From: Rubrivivax sp.
GTDB lineage: Bacteria; Pseudomonadota; Gammaproteobacteria; Burkholderiales; Burkholderiaceae_C
Reading direction: 5' to 3'
NCBI GenBank assembly: GCA_030680415.1
Contig: JAUXVE010000045.1
Coordinates: forward strand, 1-47,854
Length of the DNA: 47,854 nt
How positions within the stretch are numbered: position 1 is the first letter of the stretch; each line of letters begins with the position of its first letter. Both the position numbers and the translations under genes were made by a program. A model generated the notes under the pieces. It did no database searches. It saw only the letters and a list, made by a program, of their open reading frames with translations, and was not told the origin of the DNA. Shown here piece after piece: positions 35,832-45,062 of this stretch.

Positions 35832-37034
35832 ATGAACACGCTGCTCATCGACGACGATCCTCTGGCGCTCAAGCTGCTGACTCGGCAATTGGGGCGAGTC
35901 GGATGCGTCGGGGTCCTGCACTGCGAGCGCGCCGAGGAGGCGATGACGCTGCTGAAAGCCCGGTCCGAGGCGATCGGGCTGGTGTTCTGCGATCTGCAAA
36001 TGCCCGACATCGACGGCGTGGAGTTCGTGCGTCACCTGGCGGGCATCGGCTACAGCGGCAGCCTGGTGCTGGTCAGCGGCGAAGACGGGCGCATCCTCAA
36101 GGCCGTGGCCAAACTCGCACAGGCGCACCGGATTCACGTCCTCGGGATGCTGCAAAAGCCGATCAAGAACGAGCAGCTGAGCGAAGTGCTGGCCAGCCAT
36201 GCGGCGCGCAAGGCCGTGCCCCGGCGCGCGGCCCAGGGCGCATTCGAGCCCGCCGATCTCGAGCGCGCCATTGCCGGTGACGAACTCATCATTCACTACC
36301 AGCCCAAGGTGGCACTGGCCAGCGGCGCGCTGATCGGCGTCGAGTCGCTCGTGCGCTGGAACCATCCGCAGGCCGGACTGGTGTACCCGGATCGTTTCAT
36401 CACCTTGGCCGAGGACCACGGCCTCATCGACGCGCTGACGGTCGCGGTGCTGGCCGCCGCGTTGCGCCAATCACGCAGATGGCGCGACGCCGGGCTGGAC
36501 CTGCAGGTGGCCGTGAACGTCTCGATGGACAATTTAGCCGCACTGGACCTTCCCGACTCGGTCGCGCAGTTGGCAAGCGAGATCGGGGTCGAGCCGTCGA
36601 GGCTGGTGCTGGAAGTGACGGAGAGCCGCCTGATGAGGGATGTGCGGGCGCCACTGGACGTGCTGACGCGGCTGCGCCTGAAGGGGGTTAGCCTGTCGAT
36701 CGACGACTTCGGCACCGGCCATTCGTCGCTGGCCCAGTTGCGCGACATTCCGTTCGACGAACTCAAGCTGGATCGAAGCTTCGTCCACGGCGCTGCCGGG
36801 GATACGTCGCTCGGCGCCATCATCGAGGCAACGCTCGCGATGGCGCGCCAGCTCGGCATGAAGACGGTGGCAGAAGGCGTGGAGGACCAGGCCGATCTTG
36901 ATTACCTGCGCGCGCACGGTTGCGATGTAGCGCAGGGGTATTTCATCGCGCGGCCGATGCCGGGTGCCGATCTGGTGGGCTGGCGAGTCGCCTGGGAATC
37001 GCGTCGCCGCGAATGGATGGCTACGGCAGCATGA
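35832..37034 (+). CDS. REC-EAL response regulator, c-di-GMP phosphodiesterase
   Basis: A 400-residue two-component output protein. The receiver (1-120) has the acidic pair in LLIDDDP and the phospho-acceptor D54 in CDLQMPDIDG. The EAL domain (about 140-395) has GVESLVRW (ESL in place of EAL, glutamate kept at residue 171), LVLEVTESRLM, SIDDFGTGHSSL, ELKLDRSFV, and TVAEGVEDQ, so the metal and catalytic residues appear present. It should hydrolyse c-di-GMP when phosphorylated. It starts in the debris of a GGDEF gene and overlaps the next gene (ATGA). It is a paralogue of the protein at 38321. Confidence 0.93.
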   Translation: MNTLLIDDDPLALKLLTRQLGRVGCVGVLHCERAEEAMTLLKARSEAIGLVFCDLQMPDIDGVEFVRHLAGIGYSGSLVLVSGEDGRILKAVAKLAQAHRIHVLGMLQKPIKNEQLSEVLASHAARKAVPRRAAQGAFEPADLERAIAGDELIIHYQPKVALASGALIGVESLVRWNHPQAGLVYPDRFITLAEDHGLIDALTVAVLAAALRQSRRWRDAGLDLQVAVNVSMDNLAALDLPDSVAQLASEIGVEPSRLVLEVTESRLMRDVRAPLDVLTRLRLKGVSLSIDDFGTGHSSLAQLRDIPFDELKLDRSFVHGAAGDTSLGAIIEATLAMARQLGMKTVAEGVEDQADLDYLRAHGCDVAQGYFIARPMPGADLVGWRVAWESRRREWMATAA

Positions 37035-38212
37035 CGGCCACAGCCCGAATCCTGGTGGCCACCGATGTGGTTGGCGATGCGTATCTCGTCGAGAAGCTGC
37101 TGCGCGACGAGTTCGACAATGTGGCGGGCTCGACCGATCCGGATCGTGTGATTGCCGATTTCGAGAAACAGCGGCCCGAGGTACTCGTCCTGGCCTTCAA
37201 CGGCCTGGAGAAGGCCGAGCGGTACTACCTGGGCCTGTACCGCCTGAGCACCTTGGTCCATACATTGCCGCACCGAACCCTGATCCTGTGCAACAAGGAC
37301 GACCTTCGGCGTGTTTACGAGCTGTGCAAGAAGGAGTACTTCGACGACTACGTGCTGTTCTGGCCCTTGACACACGACGCACCGCGCCTGCCGATGGCGG
37401 TGCATCACGCGCTGCGTCAACTGGCCGCCAGCGGTACAGGCGCCCCGACGGTGGCCGAGTTCGCTGCTCAGGCGCGACGCCTGGCGGCAGCCGAGTTGCT
37501 TCTGGAACCGTATGCGGCACGGGGCGGCGCGCGCATCGACGATGCAAGCCGCTCACTCGAGCAGGCGCAGTACGGCATCGGATTGGCCCTGGACGGCCTC
37601 TCGCACCAACTGTCGCAGGGCGACCTGCGCGACCTGGTCGACGTCAAGGACGCGCCGGGATTCCAGCGCGAGATCGACCGTTTGAAGACGGGCGAGATCG
37701 CGACACGTCTGGGGGCCGTCGCCGCGGCCGTGCAACCTGTCCGCGATTGGGCCGGCGCACTCAAGGAGGAACTGGCGCCTCAATTCGAAGCTGCACGCGC
37801 GCTTCAAACGCTGGCCGAGCGTGTGCACCTGCTCATGTTGATCGTGGAGGATGACGAATACCAGCACAAGCTGCTGCGCCATCTGCTGCGAGACGAGAAC
37901 TTCGAGCTTCTCTTTGCGTCGTCGGGAACCGAGGCCCTTGCCACGTTGCGCAGGCGCAAGCCCGACCTGATCCTGATGGACGTGGGTCTGCCCGACATCG
38001 ACGGCATCGAAGCGACGCGCCGCATCAAGTCGGTCGACCGTTTCGCGGGCGTACCGGTGCTCATGATCACCGGTCACAGCGAGAAGGAAATAGTCATGCA
38101 GAGCGTGAAAGCCGGCGCTTGCGGCTTCGTGGTCAAGCCGTTCAACAAGGAACTGCTCCTCGCCAAGGTCCGCGCTTACTCGAGCCCCGCCGAGCCAACC
38201 AACCTTGCCTGA
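37031..38212 (+). CDS. Dual-receiver response regulator
   Basis: A 393-residue protein with a degenerate receiver-like N-terminal domain and a canonical C-terminal receiver. In the first (about 8-130) the phospho-acceptor region reads VLVLAFNGLEKAE, lacking the aspartate. A helical middle (150-265), with VRDWAGALKEELAPQF, links to the second (265-390), with LIVEDDEYQHKLL, LILMDVGLPDIDG and the lysine in FVVKPFN. No effector domain is present, so it may act by binding partners or as a phosphate sink. It is coupled to the REC-EAL gene and probably shares its kinase. Confidence 0.85.
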   Translation: MTATARILVATDVVGDAYLVEKLLRDEFDNVAGSTDPDRVIADFEKQRPEVLVLAFNGLEKAERYYLGLYRLSTLVHTLPHRTLILCNKDDLRRVYELCKKEYFDDYVLFWPLTHDAPRLPMAVHHALRQLAASGTGAPTVAEFAAQARRLAAAELLLEPYAARGGARIDDASRSLEQAQYGIGLALDGLSHQLSQGDLRDLVDVKDAPGFQREIDRLKTGEIATRLGAVAAAVQPVRDWAGALKEELAPQFEAARALQTLAERVHLLMLIVEDDEYQHKLLRHLLRDENFELLFASSGTEALATLRRRKPDLILMDVGLPDIDGIEATRRIKSVDRFAGVPVLMITGHSEKEIVMQSVKAGACGFVVKPFNKELLLAKVRAYSSPAEPTNLA

Positions 38213-38293
38213 CGTGCGCGTTGTTCAGTGCCGGCATTGATCGCCGGTCTGCTTCCAGGCAACTGCGCGTCGGAAGCAATCTCCGTGGGCACC

Positions 38294-38316
38294 ATGAGCT
38301 CTACGGTTGAGCTCAT
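38294..38316. terminator. Perfect 8-base stem between convergent operons
   Basis: ATGAGCTC and GAGCTCAT flank a seven-base loop, midway between the + strand dual-receiver gene and the - strand REC-EAL gene. It lacks a T-run, so the role as a bidirectional terminator is uncertain. Confidence 0.4.
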
Positions 38317-38320
38317 ACCT

Positions 38321-39538
38321 TCACCGCACGAGGTCCGGACGACGTTCTGCCCAGGCTTCGAGCCAGCGGCCAATATCCTCCGCCCGCATGGGCTTGGCGA
38401 TGAAATAGCCTTGCGCCGTGTCGCAACCGGCTGCACGCAGGAAATCCCAGTCTTCCTGATCTTCAACGCCCTCTGCCACCGTCTTCATGTCCAGTTTTCG
38501 CGCCATGCCAAGGCTGGCTTCGAATATGGCTCGAAGTGACGGGTCACGGCTGGCGCCATGGACGAAACTCCGGTCCACCTTCAGTTCGTCGAAGGGAATA
38601 TCTCGGAGCTGGGAAAGCGACGAGTGTCCAGTGCCAAAATCGTCGATAGACAGGCCAATATGCTTCAAGCGCAGCCTGGAAAGAATATCGAGCGCTGCGA
38701 GAGGGTCTTTCATCAGCCGGCTTTCCGTCACCTCCAACACCAGGCACGATGGTGACACCCCCGCCTTGGCGGCCGCGCGCGCGGTTAAATCTGGAAACTC
38801 CAGGGAATCGAGATTATCCATCGACACATTCACCGCCACCTGCAGGGATAATCCGGCATCCAGCCAGATGCGTGCCTGGCGCAAGGCATTTTCCAGCACC
38901 ACGCGCGTCAGCTCATCAATGTGACCATGCTCCTCCGCAGTGGCGATGAACTGATCCGGAAGCACCAGGCCATCCTGGGGGTGCTGCCAGCGCACCAGGC
39001 TTTCCATCCCGCTGACCATTCCGGACGCGAGATCGACCTTGGGCTGGTAGTAATTGATCAGCTTCCCCCCAGTGATGGCGCGCCACAGTTCATCGGGTGC
39101 GTATGTCTTGCGGGCGACATGGGACGTCATGCCTTCTCGCGGGGAACGGTTTGCCAGTACCCGCCGCAACTGTTCGGGAGAAACCGGCTTATGCAACGCA
39201 CCGAGCACATCAAGCTGATGCGCCCTGGACAACTTTTCGGCAGTCTGCAGAATGCGTCCATCCTCGCCGCTGACCAGTACCAGCCCGCCGGCGTATTTAA
39301 TTCGCACCAGCTGCCGCACGAATTCAACGCCATCCATCTCCGGCATTTGCAAGTCGCAAAATATCAGGCCGAACGCGCCGCCGCCGGATTCCAGCAAGGC
39401 CAGTGCATCCGTGGCACGCTCGCAGGAAGTGACATTATTGAGACCCAGGTTTGCCAGTTGGTGCGTGAGAAGTTTGTGCATAAACGACTCATCATCGACC
39501 AGCAGGATTTCCATATTGTTTGTCAACATGTTGTTCAT
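38321..39538 (-). CDS. REC-EAL response regulator, c-di-GMP phosphodiesterase (operon output)
   Basis: A 405-residue paralogue of the protein at 35832. The receiver has LLVDDESFMHKLL and phospho-acceptor D62 in CDLQMPEMDG. The EAL domain has GMESLVRW (again ESL), LVLEVTESRLM, SIDDFGTGHSSL, ELKVDRSFV and TVAEGVEDQ, and ends in QGYFIAKPM. It is the last gene of the minus-strand chemosensory operon; its ATG overlaps the hybrid-kinase stop (ATGA). It is the only obvious effector of the operon, so the pathway is likely to lower c-di-GMP. Its codon use is visibly less GC-rich than the 35832 paralogue. Confidence 0.93.
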   Translation of the reverse strand: MNNMLTNNMEILLVDDESFMHKLLTHQLANLGLNNVTSCERATDALALLESGGGAFGLIFCDLQMPEMDGVEFVRQLVRIKYAGGLVLVSGEDGRILQTAEKLSRAHQLDVLGALHKPVSPEQLRRVLANRSPREGMTSHVARKTYAPDELWRAITGGKLINYYQPKVDLASGMVSGMESLVRWQHPQDGLVLPDQFIATAEEHGHIDELTRVVLENALRQARIWLDAGLSLQVAVNVSMDNLDSLEFPDLTARAAAKAGVSPSCLVLEVTESRLMKDPLAALDILSRLRLKHIGLSIDDFGTGHSSLSQLRDIPFDELKVDRSFVHGASRDPSLRAIFEASLGMARKLDMKTVAEGVEDQEDWDFLRAAGCDTAQGYFIAKPMRAEDIGRWLEAWAERRPDLVR

Positions 39539-42500
39539 TGTTCTTCCAGAAGCGCGGAGATTACTGCCTCAACCTGTGCCAGGGCAGTTTCAAATTGCGC
39601 CATGCCCTGCGCGATAGCCGTCTTGTTCCCTGTCTTGCCGAAATTCTCCAACTCGGCGCACAAATCGCCCAGCGCCATTGCGCCTACGGAGCGGGACGAG
39701 GACTTGAGCTTGTGCGCGATGGAACACACATACCGCGTATTTCCGGCCGCCAGGGCTGCGCGCATCTCTCCGGCAAGACGCCGGGCCGAAGCGAGGTAGT
39801 CTGCAAGGAACTCATGCACGGTTGCCCGGTCATCTCCGACCATGCTTTGCAGCACGCTGATATCCACCGGCGGGAAGGCCGGGCGAGGTTGTGCGCCGCC
39901 GTGTTCCGCCGGCACGTCAGACGCCTTGTTTTCGCCTGTCTTGTTCCCGCCTGTATGGGGTAACCATTTTTCCAGCGTGGTTCTGAGCAGGTGGAGTTGC
40001 ACCGGCTTGGTCAGGTAGTCATCAATGCCCGAGGCATGGGCGCGGTGTGCCTCGCCCCGCAGGGCGTTGGCTGTGAGGACCACGATGGGCATGCGGCTTC
40101 GTCCTGCCTCTTCCCGGCGGATGGTTTCAGCCAGCGTATAGCCATCCATTTCCGGCATGTGCAGATCGGTCAGCAGCAGGGCATACCGTCCCTCGTGCCA
40201 TAGCCTCACGGCTTCCGTACCGGTGCTGGCGACTTCCGCCGCATACCCGAGCAATTCGAGTTGCCGCAGAATCACCCTCTGGTTGATATCGTCGTCCTCG
40301 GCAATCAGGATGAGTCGGTCCTGGGCGCGTGCCTCGGCAATGGTCGGTTGCTCGATTTCGCCGGCCAGGGGTTCTTCAGGCCTGTCGTGGAAGATTTCAG
40401 GGGAAGCGCGGCCCGCGGCGACGGCAACGGCACGCAGCAAGGTCAGCCGCCGCAGGGCATCGCCATCCATGCTGATCGTGTTGGCATCGACGACTCTGCA
40501 ACGGAGGCGGCGTCCGCGCGTGATCAGCAGATAGCGGATGTCGGGCACGGCGGAAAGAGTGGAAAGCAAGGCAACCGGCACGGCCCCTCGCTCGGCTTCC
40601 AGGATCGTCACGGCCGGCGCGGGAAGCTGGGCGGCCGCCCGCACAGCAGTTTCCGCATCGGCTGCCAGACACACCTTTGCACCGGCATGTTCGAGATAGG
40701 TGCGTAAATCGCCTGCCTGGAGCGTCGGGCTTTCCAGAACGATACAGCCCAATCCTGAAAGATCGGGCAGTGCGCGCTCGGGTTGTTCAGCGGCAGGCTC
40801 GAACGGCAAGGTCACAGTGAACGTGGAGCCCTTCCCGGGCATGCTGGCCACGGCTATCTCGCCCTTCATCAGGTCCACCAAGCGTTTGCAGATGGCCAGT
40901 CCCAGTCCGGTGCCGCCGAAGCGCCGGGTGGTGGAAATCTCAGCCTGCGTGAATGGCTTGAATAGTGCCTTCATCGTCTCCGGGGCTATGCCGATGCCGT
41001 TGTCGGCGATGCTGAGCACCAGCTGCAACGGCGCAGCGTCCGCAAGGGTCGCCCGTATGGACACATGGCCCTGCCTGCCAGGACGCCCTGAGGAAAACTT
41101 GATTGCGTTGCCGAGCAGGTTGTAGAGCACCTGACGCAGCCGTACGTCGTCGGACAATATCCGTTCCGGAATGTCCGGCGAGACGAACACGGTCAGTTCC
41201 ACACCTTTGCGTGTGGCAACCGGCACCAGCGAATTGCACAGGCCTTCGACCAGGTCAGCCACGCAAACCGGCATCCGATCGAGTTCCATCCGGCCGGCCT
41301 CGATTTTTGAAAAATCCAGGATGTCGTCGATGATGCCCAGCAGCGCATTGGCGGACTCCCGGATCGTCCCGACGAGGTCAGCCTGGTGTTCCGAGAGCCT
41401 GCTGTGCAATAGCACGTCCACCATACCGACGACGCCGTTCATCGGGGTGCGGATTTCGTGGCTCATGGTGGCCAAAAAGGCCGATTTGGCCAGGTTGGCG
41501 TCATCGGCCTCGCGCCGCGTCTGCTCCAGATCTGCCGTGCGTTCCGCCACCCTGTGTTCGAGGCTTTCATTGAGTTGCAGCAGCGCCGCCTCCGCCTGCT
41601 TTCGATCGGTAACATCTTCCTTTATTGCCAAATAGTGGCTTGTGCCACCATCGGCACCACGCACCGGTGAGACAAAGAGGGATTCGACATATTCGCTGCC
41701 GTCCTTGCGCCGGTTGATGAGCTCGCCTTTCCAGCTTTCGCCGCGCGTCAGGTGGGCCCACATATCACGATAGGCTTCAGGCGGATTCTTGCCGGACTGC
41801 TGGATGCGGGGGTTTCGGCCGATCACCTCTTCACGGCTATAGCCGGTCACCCTGAGGAAGCCCTTGTTCACATATTCGATATTTGCATCCAGGTCGGTGA
41901 TAACAATCGAGTTGGGGCTTTGCTCCACCGCCAGAGAAAGTTTGCGCAACTCGCCTTCCGCCTGTTTGCGCCGCGCCTCAGCGCGAAGATTCTCCAGCGC
42001 ATAGCTGATGTCTCCCGATATCTCGATCAGCAGCTTCAGCTCCTCGTCGTCGAATGCATTGATTTCCGAGGAGTAGAGTGCAAATACGCCGCATGGCCGC
42101 CTATCCAGCAGCAGCGGGAACACGGTCACGGATCGGTAGCCGAGGCTCAATGCCGAGTTTCGCCAGGGTGTCATGCGCGCGTCGCTGGCGATGTCGTTGC
42201 AGACCGCCGGTTCCATCATGGTCAACGCCTGCGTGGTTAACGCACAGCTTCCCGGAATGCCTTCACCCGCGACCAGATTCATCTGTTCCAGATAGCCATC
42301 GCAACGGCCAGCCTGGGCGACCGGCGTCACCTGCAGGCTGTCCGCATCGAACCTGCCGATCCACGCGAAGGCGAACTGACCATGTTCCACCGCGATGCGG
42401 CAGGCTTCGCTGAACAGTTCAGCCTGATCACGGATGCGCACGATCGCGGTGTTGATGCCGCTGAGTACCGCGTAAATGCGGTTGAGGCGCACGATCCGCG

Positions 42501-43983
42501 CTTCACTTGTCTTGCGCTGCGTGATGTCGCGCGCGATGGTGGACAGGTACTCCAGCGTCCCGTCCGGGCTCTTGTGGGCGAGTATCACCTGAAGCACCGG
42601 TATCTCGCGGCCATCCGCCCCCAGAATGGCCGTTTCCCCACTCCAGTAGCCATGGCTGAGCGCATGCGGAAAGGCGACTTCCTGCACCAGCCTGGCCGCC
42701 CATTCCGGATGGACATCCGCAATCCGGTGCGTGGGCAAATCCTCTTCCCTGACGCCCATCATGCGCAGGCCAGCCTGATTGGTATAGAGCAGTTGTCCAT
42801 CCGGTGTCGCGGTGCCGATCAAGTCGGGGGTGGCCTCAATGATCGCCACCAGCCGGGCCTGCTCCTGTTCGATGCGCTTTCTTTCCTCGATCTCGGCGGT
42901 CAGCGTGGCAGTGCGCTCCACCACCAGCGTTTCGAGGTTCTGGTGCAGTCGCGCGCGCTCCAGTGCGACCGCCACCTGGTTGCCGACGCTGTGCAGCACC
43001 TTCAGTTCGGCCTCGCTGAACAATCCGTTGCCATGCCCGGCCAGGTTCATCACGCCCAGGGCGCGGCCATCGCCAAGCCACAAGGGGATGGAGGCATGGC
43101 AGCACAGACCGAGTGTCTCGCCCTTTGCCCGGGCAAGCCGTTCGCATTTGATGATGTTGACGCTTGACGAAAGCGTGCCGTTCAGCAGTTGATGCCTGCA
43201 GGCGCAATCACCATCGAATGCATCCGGCCCGCTCAGCGCGGGCGGCAGGCCGCAGGCGGCCGCAAGGCAAAAGCCCGTTTCATCCGTGCGCAGGGAAACC
43301 CATCCGGCCTGGATCCCCGGCAGTTCCAGCGCGCGCTGCAGCGCGATCTCCGCCACGGCCTTCTCGCTGACGGCACTATTGAGGCCTTCCGCGATCCGGT
43401 TCAGCCCCTGCAGCACCTGATTGGAGTGCGCCAGTTCCTTTTCCCGTTCCTTGAGTTCGGCGTTGACGTGGACGGCCTGCTCATAGGTCGAGACCAGCAG
43501 ATCCAGGATCTGCTGGCGTTCGGCCGTGATGAAATGCCTGTTCCCGCCAAGATTGATTTCCAGGGCCATCTGCATGCGCTGGTTCTTGCGCAGCTCGACG
43601 TTCATCATCAGGTAGTTGATGCGCGACAGCAGATACTTTTCATCGTAAGGCTTGCGGATGAAGTTGTCCGCGCCGCATTCCAGGCCGCGGATGACATCGT
43701 CTGGGTCGGAGAGCGTGGTCACCAGCATCACCGGGATGTGCTTCAATTTCTCGTCGGACTTGATCGCCTTGCACAGGCCGTAGCCGTCCAGCTCGGGCAT
43801 CATGACGTCGCTGATCACGAGGGCCGGTTGGCGCAGCGCGAGTTGCGCCAACGCGGCCTTGCCGTTGGGCGCCGTGGCGACCTTGTATTTGTGCTCTTCA
43901 AGCAATTGCAGCAATTGCTCGGCCTGCGTCGGGCTGTCCTCGGCTATGAGGATTTCGATGGGCCCGTTGCCATTCTTTTTCAT
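39535..43983 (-). CDS. Large hybrid sensor histidine kinase (REC-GAF-PAS-GAF-PAS-HK-REC-REC-HPt)
   Basis: A 1482-residue cytoplasmic phosphorelay kinase with no transmembrane segment. Approximate order: REC 1-125 with D59 in [13 protein letters not shown] 188-351; PAS 374-494; GAF 501-664; PAS 674-788; HisKA with H842 in [11 protein letters not shown]; HATPase 940-1058 with [17 protein letters not shown] and GGTGLGLAI. Then come a degenerate REC (1074-1194), an intact REC (1218-1338, [10 protein letters not shown]), and HPt (1371-1481, H1424 in AHKLKSSS). The N-terminal REC lets another kinase, probably the CheA-like one upstream, control it. The start at 43983 has GGAGG just upstream and overlaps the cheB stop; 43995 is an alternative. 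The HPt likely phosphorylates the REC-EAL protein. Confidence 0.92.
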   Translation of the reverse strand: MKKNGNGPIEILIAEDSPTQAEQLLQLLEEHKYKVATAPNGKAALAQLALRQPALVISDVMMPELDGYGLCKAIKSDEKLKHIPVMLVTTLSDPDDVIRGLECGADNFIRKPYDEKYLLSRINYLMMNVELRKNQRMQMALEINLGGNRHFITAERQQILDLLVSTYEQAVHVNAELKEREKELAHSNQVLQGLNRIAEGLNSAVSEKAVAEIALQRALELPGIQAGWVSLRTDETGFCLAAACGLPPALSGPDAFDGDCACRHQLLNGTLSSSVNIIKCERLARAKGETLGLCCHASIPLWLGDGRALGVMNLAGHGNGLFSEAELKVLHSVGNQVAVALERARLHQNLETLVVERTATLTAEIEERKRIEQEQARLVAIIEATPDLIGTATPDGQLLYTNQAGLRMMGVREEDLPTHRIADVHPEWAARLVQEVAFPHALSHGYWSGETAILGADGREIPVLQVILAHKSPDGTLEYLSTIARDITQRKTSEARIVRLNRIYAVLSGINTAIVRIRDQAELFSEACRIAVEHGQFAFAWIGRFDADSLQVTPVAQAGRCDGYLEQMNLVAGEGIPGSCALTTQALTMMEPAVCNDIASDARMTPWRNSALSLGYRSVTVFPLLLDRRPCGVFALYSSEINAFDDEELKLLIEISGDISYALENLRAEARRKQAEGELRKLSLAVEQSPNSIVITDLDANIEYVNKGFLRVTGYSREEVIGRNPRIQQSGKNPPEAYRDMWAHLTRGESWKGELINRRKDGSEYVESLFVSPVRGADGGTSHYLAIKEDVTDRKQAEAALLQLNESLEHRVAERTADLEQTRREADDANLAKSAFLATMSHEIRTPMNGVVGMVDVLLHSRLSEHQADLVGTIRESANALLGIIDDILDFSKIEAGRMELDRMPVCVADLVEGLCNSLVPVATRKGVELTVFVSPDIPERILSDDVRLRQVLYNLLGNAIKFSSGRPGRQGHVSIRATLADAAPLQLVLSIADNGIGIAPETMKALFKPFTQAEISTTRRFGGTGLGLAICKRLVDLMKGEIAVASMPGKGSTFTVTLPFEPAAEQPERALPDLSGLGCIVLESPTLQAGDLRTYLEHAGAKVCLAADAETAVRAAAQLPAPAVTILEAERGAVPVALLSTLSAVPDIRYLLITRGRRLRCRVVDANTISMDGDALRRLTLLRAVAVAAGRASPEIFHDRPEEPLAGEIEQPTIAEARAQDRLILIAEDDDINQRVILRQLELLGYAAEVASTGTEAVRLWHEGRYALLLTDLHMPEMDGYTLAETIRREEAGRSRMPIVVLTANALRGEAHRAHASGIDDYLTKPVQLHLLRTTLEKWLPHTGGNKTGENKASDVPAEHGGAQPRPAFPPVDISVLQSMVGDDRATVHEFLADYLASARRLAGEMRAALAAGNTRYVCSIAHKLKSSSRSVGAMALGDLCAELENFGKTGNKTAIAQGMAQFETALAQVEAVISALLEEQ

Positions 43984-45062
43984 GTGTTCCTCCATCGTGC
44001 GTGGCCGTTGTTCGCCAGGCTGGTCAGCACGGCGGCGATTTTTTCCGGCGGCAGCACCAGCATCGCCGCGTCGAGCCGGATCGCTTCGCCCGGCATGCCG
44101 TGGACCACGGAACTGTCCTTGTCCTGGGCAAAGGTGACCGCGCCTCTTTCCTTCAACAGCCGCAGTTCTTCCGCGCCATCGCGCCCCATGCCGGTCAGCA
44201 GGCCGGCAACGGCGTCGCAGCCGTAAACCTCGGCGACCGAGCGAAACAGGCTAGACACCGAGGGACGCAAGCCGTTTTCCGGTTCGCCCCGGGTAAGCAC
44301 GATCCGCTCATGGCGTGCCACTTTCATCTGCATCTCGTCGGGGGCAAGGTAGACATGGCCGGGCAGCATGCGTTCACCGTGGGTGGCGAGGTGCAGCGGC
44401 AGGGCGGATGTCTGTGCCAGCCATTCCATGAATCCCTGGCTGAAGCCGGCCGCCATGTGCTGAACGATCACGATCGGCGCCGGAAAGGTTTTCGGCAGCG
44501 CCGCGAGGATGGTCTGCAGCACCGGCGGGCCGCCGGTGGAAGCGCCTATGGCGACGATGCGCAGTTTTGCGGGCTCCTGCGCCAATCCCATTTCCACTGC
44601 TCGCGGCGCGGGCTCGCCAAACCGCCGCCGCGGCCAGCGGCGCACCACCTTCACTTCCGCCATCAGTTTCACCGTCTGCACCAGTTCGCGGGCCGTGGCC
44701 TCGTGGTCGGGATGACCAAGGCCGGCAGGGCGGCGCAGCACCGCCAGGGCGCCGGCTTCCATGGCGTCGAAGGTCGTCGCAACCTCGTCGGGCGTGTCGC
44801 TGCCGCTGACGATGATGATCGGGGTCGGATCGGTTTCCATGATCCGGCGTGTGGCTTCGAACCCGCTCAGCTTCGGCATGTGGATGTCCAGGGTGATCAC
44901 GTCCGGGTGCAGACGGCGCACGGCGTCGAGCGCCTCCTCGCCGTCATGCGCGGTGCCGACCACCCGGATGGCCGGGTCCGAGCCAAGAATGTGCACCAGA
45001 AACTCGCGCACCACCGGCGAGTCTTCCACCACCAGCACCTTGATCACAGGCAGGCTGTTCAT
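43980..45062 (-). CDS. cheB: Chemotaxis-type protein-glutamate methylesterase CheB
   Basis: CheB removes methyl groups from chemoreceptors to adapt signalling. The 360-residue protein has a receiver with VVEDSP and D59 in TLDIHMPKLSG. A linker follows, then the CheB_methylest domain with the catalytic triad S175 (IGASTGGPP), H202 (VQHMAAGF) and D295 (GMGRDGAEEL). It overlaps the CheA-like gene upstream and the hybrid kinase downstream by four bases each. In Wsp systems the equivalent is WspF. The matching methyltransferase CheR is not in the window and should lie beyond the right edge. Confidence 0.95.
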   Translation of the reverse strand: MNSLPVIKVLVVEDSPVVREFLVHILGSDPAIRVVGTAHDGEEALDAVRRLHPDVITLDIHMPKLSGFEATRRIMETDPTPIIIVSGSDTPDEVATTFDAMEAGALAVLRRPAGLGHPDHEATARELVQTVKLMAEVKVVRRWPRRRFGEPAPRAVEMGLAQEPAKLRIVAIGASTGGPPVLQTILAALPKTFPAPIVIVQHMAAGFSQGFMEWLAQTSALPLHLATHGERMLPGHVYLAPDEMQMKVARHERIVLTRGEPENGLRPSVSSLFRSVAEVYGCDAVAGLLTGMGRDGAEELRLLKERGAVTFAQDKDSSVVHGMPGEAIRLDAAMLVLPPEKIAAVLTSLANNGHARWRNT

